NCBI RefSeq assembly: GCF_002797555.1
Contig: NZ_PGFA01000002.1
Coordinates: 725,521 to 789,520, forward strand
Direction: 5' to 3'
DNA: 64,000 nt
Source: Hymenobacter chitinivorans DSM 11115
Lineage (GTDB): Bacteria; Bacteroidota; Bacteroidia; Cytophagales; Hymenobacteraceae
Made by a program: the position numbers and the translations under genes. The notes beneath the pieces were generated by a model. It was not told the origin of the DNA. It saw nothing but the letters and a program-made list of their open reading frames with translations, and searched no databases. Positions 7,970 to 15,484 of the stretch are shown here, one piece after another (the first letter of the stretch is position 1; every line of letters starts with the position of its first letter).

Positions 7970-8416
7970 AAGGCAGAAAACGCGGTTTTGAACAAGGGCA
8001 AAAGTAGGTTTTTTTGAATAGGCTTTCGGATAAAAACACGATTGGGTCCGCCCGGCAACCTAAAACGAAGTTTGCCGGTAAGCAGCAATGCCACCCTTGC
8101 GGAGCCTGTTCGGAAGCGGCGGCTAGTTAGTTGGCAGGGCTTTGCACCAATCAGGTAAAAAAAATGTATCCCATTTGGCGGTTCGGGCGTATTACGCTAA
8201 CATTGCGTAAGCAAGCCGGCCGCTGATGCCGGGCCCGCAGTCAGTTTCTATTGCGCACGGCCCGATTTATCTCCAGCGCCTCCCCCTCCTAATTACCCCG
8301 TTTCATTCCGAACTACTGTGCTTCGCGCCGCCCTGCGGCTGCTTTTGTCGCCCGGATTGGCCTGTGTTGCTTTGTGTCGGTTTTGCTCCGCCCGTTTTTT
8401 CTCCCAGTTTTAGTGT
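7970..8416. other. Divergent intergenic region between serS and rho
   Basis: This 447-bp stretch holds no gene that I can support. The serS side has a minus-strand TACTTTTG (7999-8006) as a likely -7 element. The 150-180 nt before rho are poor in G and rich in C and T (for example CTCCAGCGCCTCCCCCTCC), which would make the rho leader RNA a good Rho-binding (rut-like) region. Confidence 0.5.
7999..8006 (-). promoter_or_regulatory. Probable -7 promoter element of serS
   Basis: The minus strand reads TACTTTTG here, which matches TAnnTTTG about 30 nt upstream of the serS ATG. No clear TTTG is found at the expected upstream distance. Confidence 0.4.
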
Positions 8417-10594
8417 ATGTACAATATTGAAGAGTTGAAGGACCGTCTGCTTTCTGAATTGAAGGAAATAGCGGAAGAACTGAACGTCGGTAACTTCAAA
8501 AAACTCAGCAAGCAGGATCTGATCTATAAGATTCTCGATCAGCAGGCCATCACGCCGGCCGACAAGCTCCCCAAAAAAGTGAAAACCGGGGACGACAAGC
8601 CCGCGGCGGCTGCGCCCCTGGCTTTCTCGGATGTGGCCGTGGCTACGGCTGCGCCCGAGCTGCCCGCCGCAGTAGCCGTGGCCCCCGCCCCGGCCCGCGC
8701 CAACTCCCGGGCCCCGCGCACGACGCCGCCCCGCCGCGATAATGGCGTAGCCCGCGCTACGGCCGCTGCAGCGGCTCCTGTGGCAGCTGCTGCGCCCGCG
8801 CCCGCGGTGCCCGCCGCCGTAGAAACTGCCGTAGCCGAGCCCGACGGTACCGCCCCTGACGCGGCCGCTCGCCCTATCAAACCCTACCAGCGCCCCGAGC
8901 GCCGCAGCCGCTCCGAAGCCCGCAACCGGGCCGAAGAAGCCCCCGCGGCAATCGTGGCTCCGGAAACGGAAGGACAGAATAATGCAAATGCAGAAGCAGC
9001 TGCTCCGGCCTCGGCTGAAGTGGCAGTAGCAGCTGCCCCCGAAACGGCCGTAGCTCCGGCCCCCATCATTTTCCGGGAGCCCCGTCCCGAGCAGGGCAAT
9101 GGCCAAGCGCGCGAAGGCCGGGAAGACGGCCGGGAGCCCCGCAACTTCCGGGAAAACCGGGAGCCCCGCGAAAACCGCGAACCACGAGAACCCCGCCCCG
9201 ATGCGCCCCGCGAGTACCGCGCTGATGCCCCGCGCGAAGGCCGGGAAGGCCAGAACCGGGAAAACCGTGACCAGCGGGAGCCCCGCGCCCTGCGCGACTC
9301 GCCCCGGGAGCTACGGGAGCCCCGCCCCGAGCGGGAGGGCCGCGAAGGCCGCCGCGAAGACCGGTTTGCCGCCCGCGACCAGCAGCGGCAGCTGCGGCAG
9401 GGTGGGGAGCAACGCCAGTCCGGCGAGCCTCGTGTTCAGGGTGAGCAGGCTCAGCAGCAGCGCCCCCGCAACGATTTCGACATTGTAATTCCCAGCGAAG
9501 GGACTCTGGAAATGATGCCCGACGGCGGCTACGGCTTCCTGCGGTCCCCTTTCTACAACTACCTCGCCTCGCCCGACGACATTTATGTGGCGCCCCAGCA
9601 GGTCAAGCAGTTTGCCCTGAAAGCCGGCGACACGGTGAAATGCACGATTCGGCCGCCCCGGGAAGGTGAAAAGTACTTCGCCCTGGTCGGTGTGGACAGC
9701 ATCAACGGCCGCACGCTGGAGGAAGCCCGGGACCGTATCCCGTTCAGCAACCTGACCCCGCTCTTTGCCGAGGAGCGCCTGAAGCTCTCGACCAAGTCGA
9801 GCCAGCTCAGCACCCGGATTCTGGATTTGTTTGCCCCCATCGGCAAAGGCCAGCGCGGTTTGATTGTGGCTCAGCCCAAAACCGGTAAAACGGTGCTGCT
9901 GCAGGAAATTGCCAACTCCATTTCCGAAAATCACCCCGAAGTCTACCTCATCATCCTGCTCATTGATGAACGCCCGGAAGAAGTAACGGACATGGCCCGC
10001 TCGGTGAAAGCCGAGGTGCTGAGCTCCACCTTCGACGAAACGGCCGACCGCCACGTCAAAATTGCCAGCATTGCCCTGGAAAAGGCCAAGCGCCTCGTGG
10101 AGTGCGGGCACGACGTGGTAATCCTGCTCGACTCGATTACCCGCCTGGCCCGCGCCTACAACACGGTGCAGCCGGCTTCGGGCAAGATTCTCTCGGGTGG
10201 TGTGGATGCCAACGCCCTGCACAAGCCCAAGCGCTTCTTCGGCGCGGCCCGCAACGTGGAAAATGGCGGCTCGCTGACCATTATTGCCACGGCCCTGATT
10301 GAAACCGGCTCCAAGATGGACGAGGTTATCTTCGAGGAATTCAAAGGCACCGGTAACATGGAACTACAGCTGGACCGTAAGCTGGCCAACAAGCGTATTT
10401 TCCCGGCCATCGACGTGCCGGCTTCCGGTACCCGCCGCGAAGACCTGCTCATGAGCCGCGACGAGCTGAACCGCATCTGGGTGCTGCGCAAATTCATGGC
10501 CGACATGACCGCCTCGGAGGCCATGGAGTTCTTGAAGGACCGTATGAAAGGCACCAAGGACAACGAGGAGTTCCTGCTGTCGATGAACGGCTAA
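8417..10594 (+). CDS. rho: Transcription termination factor Rho with long N-terminal insert
   Basis: The 725-residue protein is about 300 residues longer than E. coli Rho. Residues 1-45 are the Rho_N helical domain (IEELKDRLLSELKEIAEELN). Residues 46-350 are a low-complexity insert, first Ala/Pro-rich and then Arg/Glu/Pro-rich with REPR and NREN repeats. The RNA-binding cold-shock domain follows (DGGYGFLRSPFYNYL, DDIYV), then the RecA-like ATPase with Walker A (VAQPKTGKT), Walker B (VVILLDSITRLARAYN) and the C-terminal part. It works as a hexameric RNA helicase that ends transcription. Long inserts of this sort are known in Bacteroidetes Rho and are thought to act as disordered RNA-binding or condensate-forming segments. 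A strong terminator follows. Confidence 0.97.
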   Translation: MYNIEELKDRLLSELKEIAEELNVGNFKKLSKQDLIYKILDQQAITPADKLPKKVKTGDDKPAAAAPLAFSDVAVATAAPELPAAVAVAPAPARANSRAPRTTPPRRDNGVARATAAAAAPVAAAAPAPAVPAAVETAVAEPDGTAPDAAARPIKPYQRPERRSRSEARNRAEEAPAAIVAPETEGQNNANAEAAAPASAEVAVAAAPETAVAPAPIIFREPRPEQGNGQAREGREDGREPRNFRENREPRENREPREPRPDAPREYRADAPREGREGQNRENRDQREPRALRDSPRELREPRPEREGREGRREDRFAARDQQRQLRQGGEQRQSGEPRVQGEQAQQQRPRNDFDIVIPSEGTLEMMPDGGYGFLRSPFYNYLASPDDIYVAPQQVKQFALKAGDTVKCTIRPPREGEKYFALVGVDSINGRTLEEARDRIPFSNLTPLFAEERLKLSTKSSQLSTRILDLFAPIGKGQRGLIVAQPKTGKTVLLQEIANSISENHPEVYLIILLIDERPEEVTDMARSVKAEVLSSTFDETADRHVKIASIALEKAKRLVECGHDVVILLDSITRLARAYNTVQPASGKILSGGVDANALHKPKRFFGAARNVENGGSLTIIATALIETGSKMDEVIFEEFKGTGNMELQLDRKLANKRIFPAIDVPASGTRREDLLMSRDELNRIWVLRKFMADMTASEAMEFLKDRMKGTKDNEEFLLSMNG

Positions 10595-10613
10595 GCCGGA
10601 ATAGTATAGAGCC

Positions 10614-10650
10614 GAAAAAGCCAGTGAAACGACGTTTCACTGGCTTTTTC
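10614..10650 (+). terminator. Rho-independent terminator after rho
   Basis: A perfect 17-bp stem (10614-10630 with 10634-10650) closes on a 3-nt loop. The right arm ends in TTTTTC followed by ATTTTA. Confidence 0.92.
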
Positions 10651-10708
10651 ATTTTATCCGGCCCAAACCTTTCCGTTCTTTACCGGTCTTAGAGCTTTGC
10701 TGAAAACT

Positions 10709-11362
10709 ATGGAACCAACGCCCGATCTGCCCGAAATCCTCTACATCTTCGACCCGCTCTGCGGCTGGTGCTACGGCATGAGCCCCGTGGTGGAGCGAAT
10801 TCAAAACGAGTTTGCCGGCCGCCTGACCGTGTCGGTGCTGAGCGGGGGAATGGTTACGGGGGAGCACGTGGGCCCGATTCGTCAGGACTGGGACTACATC
10901 AGCGCGGCCCTGGAGCAAGTGGAGAAAGTAGCCGGCGTGCAGTTCGGGCCGGCTTTTCGGGCCCTTGGTGCCGAGGGCAGCCGCGTGCAGGATTCTGAGC
11001 CGCCGAGCCGGGCCCTGACCGTGTTCCGCCAGCTTGACTCCTATAATCAAACCGCCAGCTTTGCCCACGCGGTGCAGCAGGCCTATTTCGGCGAAGGCAA
11101 AGACCTCAACGACCCGGATACCTACGCCGTGCTGGCTGCCGACTTTGGTCTGAACGTGGCCGAGTTTCAGCGGCGCTGGGCGTTGCCCGAAACCGCTCAG
11201 GCCACGCGTCAGGAGTTTGCCGCCGTGGCCAAAATCGGGGTGCAGGGCTTCCCCACGACCATTCTGCGCATCGGCAACCAGGGCTACGTGCTGGCCCGCG
11301 GCTTCATGCCCTACGACGCCTTTGCCAGCAGCGTGGAGCAGGCTTTAGCGCAGGCGCAGTAG
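10709..11362 (+). CDS. DsbA family protein (thioredoxin-fold oxidoreductase)
   Basis: The 217-residue protein starts at ATG 10709 (MEPTPDLPEILYIFDPLCGWCYG). The CGWC active-site pair lies at residues 18-21, right after the first strand, and the cis-proline loop appears as GVQGFPTTIL. An all-helical insert (residues 65-155) separates the two halves of the thioredoxin fold, as in DsbA and 2-hydroxychromene-2-carboxylate isomerase relatives. There is no signal peptide, so it should work in the cytoplasm, like FrnE-type DsbA proteins. Substrates are unknown. It stands alone between two terminators or convergent genes. Confidence 0.92.
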   Translation: MEPTPDLPEILYIFDPLCGWCYGMSPVVERIQNEFAGRLTVSVLSGGMVTGEHVGPIRQDWDYISAALEQVEKVAGVQFGPAFRALGAEGSRVQDSEPPSRALTVFRQLDSYNQTASFAHAVQQAYFGEGKDLNDPDTYAVLAADFGLNVAEFQRRWALPETAQATRQEFAAVAKIGVQGFPTTILRIGNQGYVLARGFMPYDAFASSVEQALAQAQ

Positions 11363-11380
11363 GGCACGGGCACTGCGCGC

Positions 11381-12007
11381 CTACCCGCCGAAGCCGGGCA
11401 GGTGAACGACTTGCTTTTTGAGCGGCGACCAGGCAATGCGCTTCCGGTCTTCCTTGCCGACCAGGTACTGAAAGCTCACCGCGTCGGGGCGCTGGCGCAG
11501 GTCGTCCCAGGTGGGGCGGTCCAGCTCGCCGGGCGCGTAGGTTGCCTGCGGGCCCACGGCGGGCTGGCGGAAGTTGGCTTCGGCAAAAAAGGTGTTGAGG
11601 CGGCGGCGCACGAAGGCTTCACGCTCGGCCTGGGTGGCGGTGGCCGTTTTCATTTCGTACACCATTGAGGCTTCCAGGTCGCCGGGGCTGAGCATTTCGC
11701 GGAAAATAACCTGGCCGGCGGCATCGGTAATGGTAACCGACACCTCACCGCTGAGCACCGAAGTGCCCCGGAGCACGGCCGTAAACTGGTCGGGGGTGCC
11801 GGGAGCCGAAAATACGTGCCGGGCGCGCACCACTTTCAGCGTATCCGACTGGGCCGTGACCGAGCGGGCCCGGGTAGTATCCAGGGGCTCGGCGGCCGTG
11901 GCGACGGAGTCGGTGGTGACGGCCGCACCGTTGTTCTGCGACGAATCGGTGGTGGAGCAGGCGGCTCCGGCAAGTAAAAGCAGAGAGGCAAAAGCAGCGT
12001 AGCGCAT
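11381..12007 (-). CDS. Putative lipoprotein of unknown function
   Basis: The 208-residue protein starts at the ATG complementary to 12005-12007 (MRYAAFASLLLLAGAACSTT) and has a lipobox LAGAAC. A Ser/Thr-rich linker follows (residues 20-55), then a domain with KVVRARHVFSAPGTPDQFTAVLRG, SVTITDAAGQVIFREM and a C-terminal FQYLVGKEDRKRIAWS. The frame is also open further upstream, but that region codes for the UbiA protein on the same strand, so the extension is an artefact. The gene lies 77 bp downstream of the UbiA gene. The family is not recognised. Confidence 0.8.
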   Translation of the reverse strand: MRYAAFASLLLLAGAACSTTDSSQNNGAAVTTDSVATAAEPLDTTRARSVTAQSDTLKVVRARHVFSAPGTPDQFTAVLRGTSVLSGEVSVTITDAAGQVIFREMLSPGDLEASMVYEMKTATATQAEREAFVRRRLNTFFAEANFRQPAVGPQATYAPGELDRPTWDDLRQRPDAVSFQYLVGKEDRKRIAWSPLKKQVVHLPGFGG

Positions 12008-12084
12008 TGTTCTGAAGTTTTTACCTGCCCAAATACGTGGTCCAGCAGGGTAGTGTTGAGGTGGGAACCAGCTCCGGCGGGCGG

Positions 12085-12969
12085 TTATCGGCCGGCAAGG
12101 GCCCAGAGTAGCATCAGCACAAACGCCGCACTCAGGCACAGCGACGATACCTGGTTCATGCGCATGGTATGCTCGAAGTCGGCGGCGGCGGGGCGGAGCC
12201 ACACGGCCCAGGCCCAGCGTCCAAAGAGCACCACCACGGGCCCGGTGGCCACCAGAAAAATAAGCAGGTTGCGAATTTCGTGGCGCTGCCAATAAGTGAA
12301 ACCCAGCAGCAAGGCCCCGCTCAGCAAGCCCACGGCGGCAAAGACGAACGTGCCGCGCAAACCCAGCCACAGGCTCAGCGTCAGGTCGCCGCGCTGCCGG
12401 TCTTCCTGGTGCTGGTATACCTGGGTAAGCGGGTAAGAGCCGCACAAAAACAGCGTACTGACCAGGGCCAGCAGCAGGTTGGTTGGCTCCAAAATAGCCG
12501 CAGGAGTGGCGCCGGCGCCGACCTGCGTCATAAGGAACGTGTAGGCGCCCTGAAAAACGACGACGACGAAGGTGCTCAGAAACGGGTATTTCTTGAGCCG
12601 GATACCCTCGTAGCTGTAGGCTTTCGAAATAAGCAGGTACACGGCCACCAGGGCCGCAAACAGCGGCGACAAAAGCCAGCCGCCCAGCACGGCTAGCGCG
12701 TCGAAGAGCCAGACCAGGTGAATCAGCTCCTCCGACACCTTCGGCGGCTGTTTCAGGCCCCCAATGCTGCCCTCGTCCCGGTCGTAGTAGGAGTTGTAGC
12801 CGTTTGAGGCCGGATACGCCAGCAGGTGCAGCACCACGAACACACCCAGGGCCCGGACGCCGTCCACGGCCCGGGGCAGCGCGCTCAGCCCAAACCAGTA
12901 AACGGGCATCAGGTACACGGAAAAGGGGATGCGCAGCAAGGGCAGCGCCCGGCGGTAAGCAAGCAGCAT
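12085..12969 (-). CDS. UbiA-family prenyltransferase
   Basis: The 294-residue integral membrane protein starts at the ATG at 12967-12969 (MLLAYRRALPLLRIPFSVYL). It shows the first Asp-rich prenyl-diphosphate motif of the UbiA superfamily as NGYNSYYDRDEGSIGG and a second acidic motif as YQHQEDRQRGD, with about eight to nine hydrophobic helices. Such enzymes attach polyprenyl chains to aromatic or other acceptors in the inner membrane. The upstream neighbour, 17 bp away, is a methyltransferase, so the pair may make a methylated prenyl lipid or quinone-like product. The acceptor is unknown. A minus-strand TACATTTG lies only 5 nt before the start. Confidence 0.9.
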   Translation of the reverse strand: MLLAYRRALPLLRIPFSVYLMPVYWFGLSALPRAVDGVRALGVFVVLHLLAYPASNGYNSYYDRDEGSIGGLKQPPKVSEELIHLVWLFDALAVLGGWLLSPLFAALVAVYLLISKAYSYEGIRLKKYPFLSTFVVVVFQGAYTFLMTQVGAGATPAAILEPTNLLLALVSTLFLCGSYPLTQVYQHQEDRQRGDLTLSLWLGLRGTFVFAAVGLLSGALLLGFTYWQRHEIRNLLIFLVATGPVVVLFGRWAWAVWLRPAAADFEHTMRMNQVSSLCLSAAFVLMLLWALAGR

Positions 12970-12986
12970 GGGGCAAATGTAGGATT

Positions 12987-13793
12987 CTAGGCCAATACCC
13001 GCTTTTGCCACGGCCGGCCAATCAGATAGGTCACCTCGGGGCCCCAGCGGTGGCGCACTTTGCCGGCCTGCCACTCGAAGCGCTGCTCAGGGTCGGCGCG
13101 GCGGGCCAGGGCCAGCAGCTGCGCGGGCGGGTACATGCGCAGAATCGACACGGTACCGTCCCAGATAGTAAAGAGCGGAATCAGGGGAATCAGGTAAGTA
13201 AATACCAGTCGGCTCAGGCTAAACGGGCGGATAAAGGGGGTAATCAGCAGCTGAGCCACGGGCAGCACCGTCCAGGCCAGCAGAATTTCCAGCCAGTGCT
13301 TGCCCGCGCCCTCAAACACGCCAATACCCGCGTTCTGGCGCACGGCATCGGCCAGCAGGGCTTCGGCGGCAGCGGGGGAGAAGTGGTGGAAGGCGGAGAA
13401 TATCGTGCGAAACCCCGGCAGGGTGGACGGCACGGCCAAGGCATTCACGGGAGTGGGCTCGAAGTCAATGGCCGGGGTGTTGCGCCGGGCCAGCAGCTGC
13501 CAGGCGGCGGGCTGGGGGTACAAGTCGGTGAGCGTGACGCGCAGCTGGTGCAGCTCCGGATACTGCCGCAGGGCCAGCGTAACGCCCTCGGTGCCGCCCC
13601 CGGCCCCGGCGCCCAGCTCCACCAGCCGCTGTTGCCCCGTGGCTTGCAGCGCCGCCCGCAGCAGCGGCACGATGGGCTGATACGTGTTCAGGGCGCTGAT
13701 CATAAAGCGCAGGTAGTCCATCATGCCGGCCCGGATGACGCCCGGAAACCAGGGCAGGTCCTCAAATTCGAATAGCTGGAGGCGAAGTTTCAC
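12987..13793 (-). CDS. Class I SAM-dependent methyltransferase-like protein
   Basis: The 268-residue protein has a glycine-rich SAM-binding motif I at VELGAGAGGGTEGVTLAL, preceded by helices typical of a Rossmann methyltransferase. The post-motif region includes RVTLTDLYPQP (acidic residue after the second strand) and FRTIFSAFHHFSP. A hydrophobic C-terminal stretch (EILLAWTVLPVAQLLITPF, LVFTYLIPLIPLF) suggests contact with the membrane or a lipid substrate. It is the first gene of a leftward group with the UbiA enzyme. The methyl acceptor is unknown, but a prenylated or lipid molecule fits the context. Confidence 0.85.
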   Translation of the reverse strand: MKLRLQLFEFEDLPWFPGVIRAGMMDYLRFMISALNTYQPIVPLLRAALQATGQQRLVELGAGAGGGTEGVTLALRQYPELHQLRVTLTDLYPQPAAWQLLARRNTPAIDFEPTPVNALAVPSTLPGFRTIFSAFHHFSPAAAEALLADAVRQNAGIGVFEGAGKHWLEILLAWTVLPVAQLLITPFIRPFSLSRLVFTYLIPLIPLFTIWDGTVSILRMYPPAQLLALARRADPEQRFEWQAGKVRHRWGPEVTYLIGRPWQKRVLA

Positions 13794-13893
13794 CCAAGTA
13801 AGTACGAGGAAAAACGTTGGTTAGCCGAAGCACCGTAGCCGCTGAATTCGCCGGAATTCAATAAGTACGGTTGAAATGCCCTGAGCGGCAGCT

Positions 13894-14370
13894 TCACTGG
13901 GCACGGAGGTAGCGGCGGTTAGCCCAGAACACAACTGGGTACGCGGCCCCCATCCAAGGCCAGCACACCTGAACGAGCCGCAACAACCAGTCGAATGTTC
14001 CCTCCGACGTGCCCATTCTTACCACCCGGGCTGTGGCAACTACTCCAACAAGGACGGCAATAGTAAGGCTGCCTGCCAAATCGACCCGCCTGGTGCTGGC
14101 TGCCCGAATGGCCGTCCGGATGCGCAGCCACCAAAGCGCAGCCAACAAGCCCAGGGAAGCCGGCCAGGAAAGCCAACTGGCCAGCATCATAACTACCAGG
14201 TATTGGTTCAGGTCCAGCTTATCAATGGTAAAGCCTAGCATGTCGGAATTGATAAGCATAAACCCGATGCTTCCTAATGCAAGAATCAGCAGCCACTGCG
14301 CCACAGCAGCCCCAAAAAGAGAAGTTAAGGCGACAATACGACCTTGCCCAACAGTGGATGGCAACAGCAT
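13894..14370 (-). CDS. Hypothetical membrane protein
   Basis: The 158-residue protein has four predicted transmembrane segments: VALTSLFGAAVAQWLLILAL, then YLVVMMLASWLSWPASLGLL and LTIAVLVGVVATARVV, and a last WPWMGAAYPVVFW. Basic residues (RIRTAIRAASTRR) separate the middle helices. No family is recognised. It is single, and divergent from the membrane-protein operon that begins at 14482. Confidence 0.7.
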   Translation of the reverse strand: MLLPSTVGQGRIVALTSLFGAAVAQWLLILALGSIGFMLINSDMLGFTIDKLDLNQYLVVMMLASWLSWPASLGLLAALWWLRIRTAIRAASTRRVDLAGSLTIAVLVGVVATARVVRMGTSEGTFDWLLRLVQVCWPWMGAAYPVVFWANRRYLRAQ

Positions 14371-14428
14371 GAGTGAGGCAGCGCTAAGTGACGACCAACT
14401 TTTAATTGGGGGTTGATGCGGAATAACC

Positions 14429-14458
14429 TTGCATTGTAACCCCGCGTTGTTAGCTTTG
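14429..14458 (+). promoter_or_regulatory. Promoter for the 14482 operon
   Basis: TTG at 14429-14431 and TAGCTTTG at 14451-14458 are separated by exactly 19 nt, the spacing of the Bacteroidetes housekeeping promoter. The -7 box overlaps the CTTTG-N5-CAAAG dyad at 14454-14468. Confidence 0.65.
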
Positions 14459-14468
14459 CACTACAAAG
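14454..14468. promoter_or_regulatory. Candidate operator CTTTG-N5-CAAAG (site 1)
   Basis: The dyad overlaps the -7 box, so a protein bound there should block transcription of the membrane-protein/regulator pair. An almost identical dyad lies at 15449-15463. The likely binder is the winged-helix protein at 15132-15431. Confidence 0.6.
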
Positions 14469-14481
14469 TGCTCTGAAAGAC

Positions 14482-15135
14482 ATGAAGCCAGCTACCGATC
14501 CACTTGCTCAACTCACCGAGATTCGCGCCATCATGGAGCGGTCTTCCCGCTTCTTGTCGCTCAGTGGCCTGTCGGGGGTGGGAGCAGGCGTGGTAGCCCT
14601 GGCCGGCACTGGTTTGGGCCACTGGTACTTGCAAACCCACTACGGCGAGCAGGGCTTTCTGCGCCTGGTGGAAGGCTCCACGGCCGAGCGGCAGGCGGCT
14701 TACCCTTTTCTGCTGGGCCTGGCCATCGGCATGATTGGGCTGGCGTTGCTGGTAGCCTTCTACTTCACTCACCGTCGGGCCACGCAGGAAGGCCGGACCC
14801 TGTGGGATGCGCCGGCCCGCCGGTTGCTGCTGAGCCTGGCGTTGCCCCTGGTGGCCGGGGGCTTGTTCTGCACTGGGTTGTATATTCGCGGCGCGGCGTC
14901 GTTCGTGGTGCCGGGGCTGCTGTTGTTTTACGGCCTGGCCCTGCTCAACGCCAGCAAATATACCCTTGATGAAATCCGGCTGCTGGGCCTTACCCAGATG
15001 GCTCTGGGCCTGGTGGCAATCCTGCTGCCCGGCTGGGGCCTGATTTTCTTCGCCCTGGGTTTTGGGCTGGGCCATATCGGCTACGGCTTACTCATGTACA
15101 ACCGCTACGAACGGGCGCCTCGGCCTACGCTGTGA
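14482..15135 (+). CDS. Conserved hypothetical multi-spanning membrane protein
   Basis: The 217-residue protein begins with a soluble helix (PLAQLTEIRAIMERSSRFLS) followed by six hydrophobic segments, the last being GWGLIFFALGFGLGHIGYGL. I know this type as a Bacteroidetes membrane protein that is often paired with a small winged-helix regulator, as here: the regulator's GTG overlaps this gene's TGA (GTGA). No transport or catalytic motif is evident. It is probably an inner-membrane protein whose level is controlled through the CTTTG-N5-CAAAG dyad upstream. Confidence 0.8.
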   Translation: MKPATDPLAQLTEIRAIMERSSRFLSLSGLSGVGAGVVALAGTGLGHWYLQTHYGEQGFLRLVEGSTAERQAAYPFLLGLAIGMIGLALLVAFYFTHRRATQEGRTLWDAPARRLLLSLALPLVAGGLFCTGLYIRGAASFVVPGLLLFYGLALLNASKYTLDEIRLLGLTQMALGLVAILLPGWGLIFFALGFGLGHIGYGLLMYNRYERAPRPTL

Positions 15136-15431
15136 AACACCTCATCCATACGCTCAATAAGGCTTTCGACAACCGGGTGCGGTTGGGCGTCATGGCAGTG
15201 CTCATGGCCAATGAATCCGTGAGCTTTAATGAGCTGAAAGACGCCCTCGACCTGACCGACGGCAACCTGGCCAGCCACGTGTCGGCCCTGGAAAAAGCGG
15301 GCTACGTGCTGGTCAACAAGCAGTTTGTGGGCAAGAAGCCCAACACCACGTATCAGGCTTCTGCCGAAGGCAAAACGGCGTTTCAGGACCATTTAACGGC
15401 TTTGGAAAAATTGCTGCGCGGCTCGGCGTAG
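15132..15431 (+). CDS. Winged-helix transcriptional regulator
   Basis: The 99-residue protein is a single winged helix. VSFNELKDALDLTDGNLASH is the helix-turn-helix with its recognition helix, and YVLVNKQFVGKKPNTTYQAS is the wing. This matches the small 'HTH_34' regulators (MarR/ArsR-like in size, without a sensor domain). It starts at a GTG that overlaps the stop of the preceding membrane-protein gene, so the two are coupled. It probably represses its own operon and the operon at 15485 by binding CTTTG-N5-CAAAG; this is inference from the two sites flanking the gene pair. Confidence 0.9.
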   Translation: MKHLIHTLNKAFDNRVRLGVMAVLMANESVSFNELKDALDLTDGNLASHVSALEKAGYVLVNKQFVGKKPNTTYQASAEGKTAFQDHLTALEKLLRGSA

Positions 15432-15448
15432 TTTTTTTTGTCTTTATA

Positions 15449-15463
15449 CTTTGAAATACAAAG
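15449..15463. promoter_or_regulatory. Candidate operator CTTTG-N5-CAAAG (site 2)
   Basis: This dyad, extended to ACTTTG-N5-CAAAGT, lies about 20 nt before the ATG of the DUF4173 gene. It repeats the arm sequence and spacing of site 1 at 14454-14468. Confidence 0.62.
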
Positions 15464-15484
15464 TTCTTTTAAAATAAAATAGTC

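Noticed and set aside
12008..13021. Long in-frame N-terminal extension of the lipoprotein at 11381
   Set aside because: The extension overlaps the UbiA gene on the same strand in another frame, and the internal ATG gives a perfect lipoprotein signal peptide.
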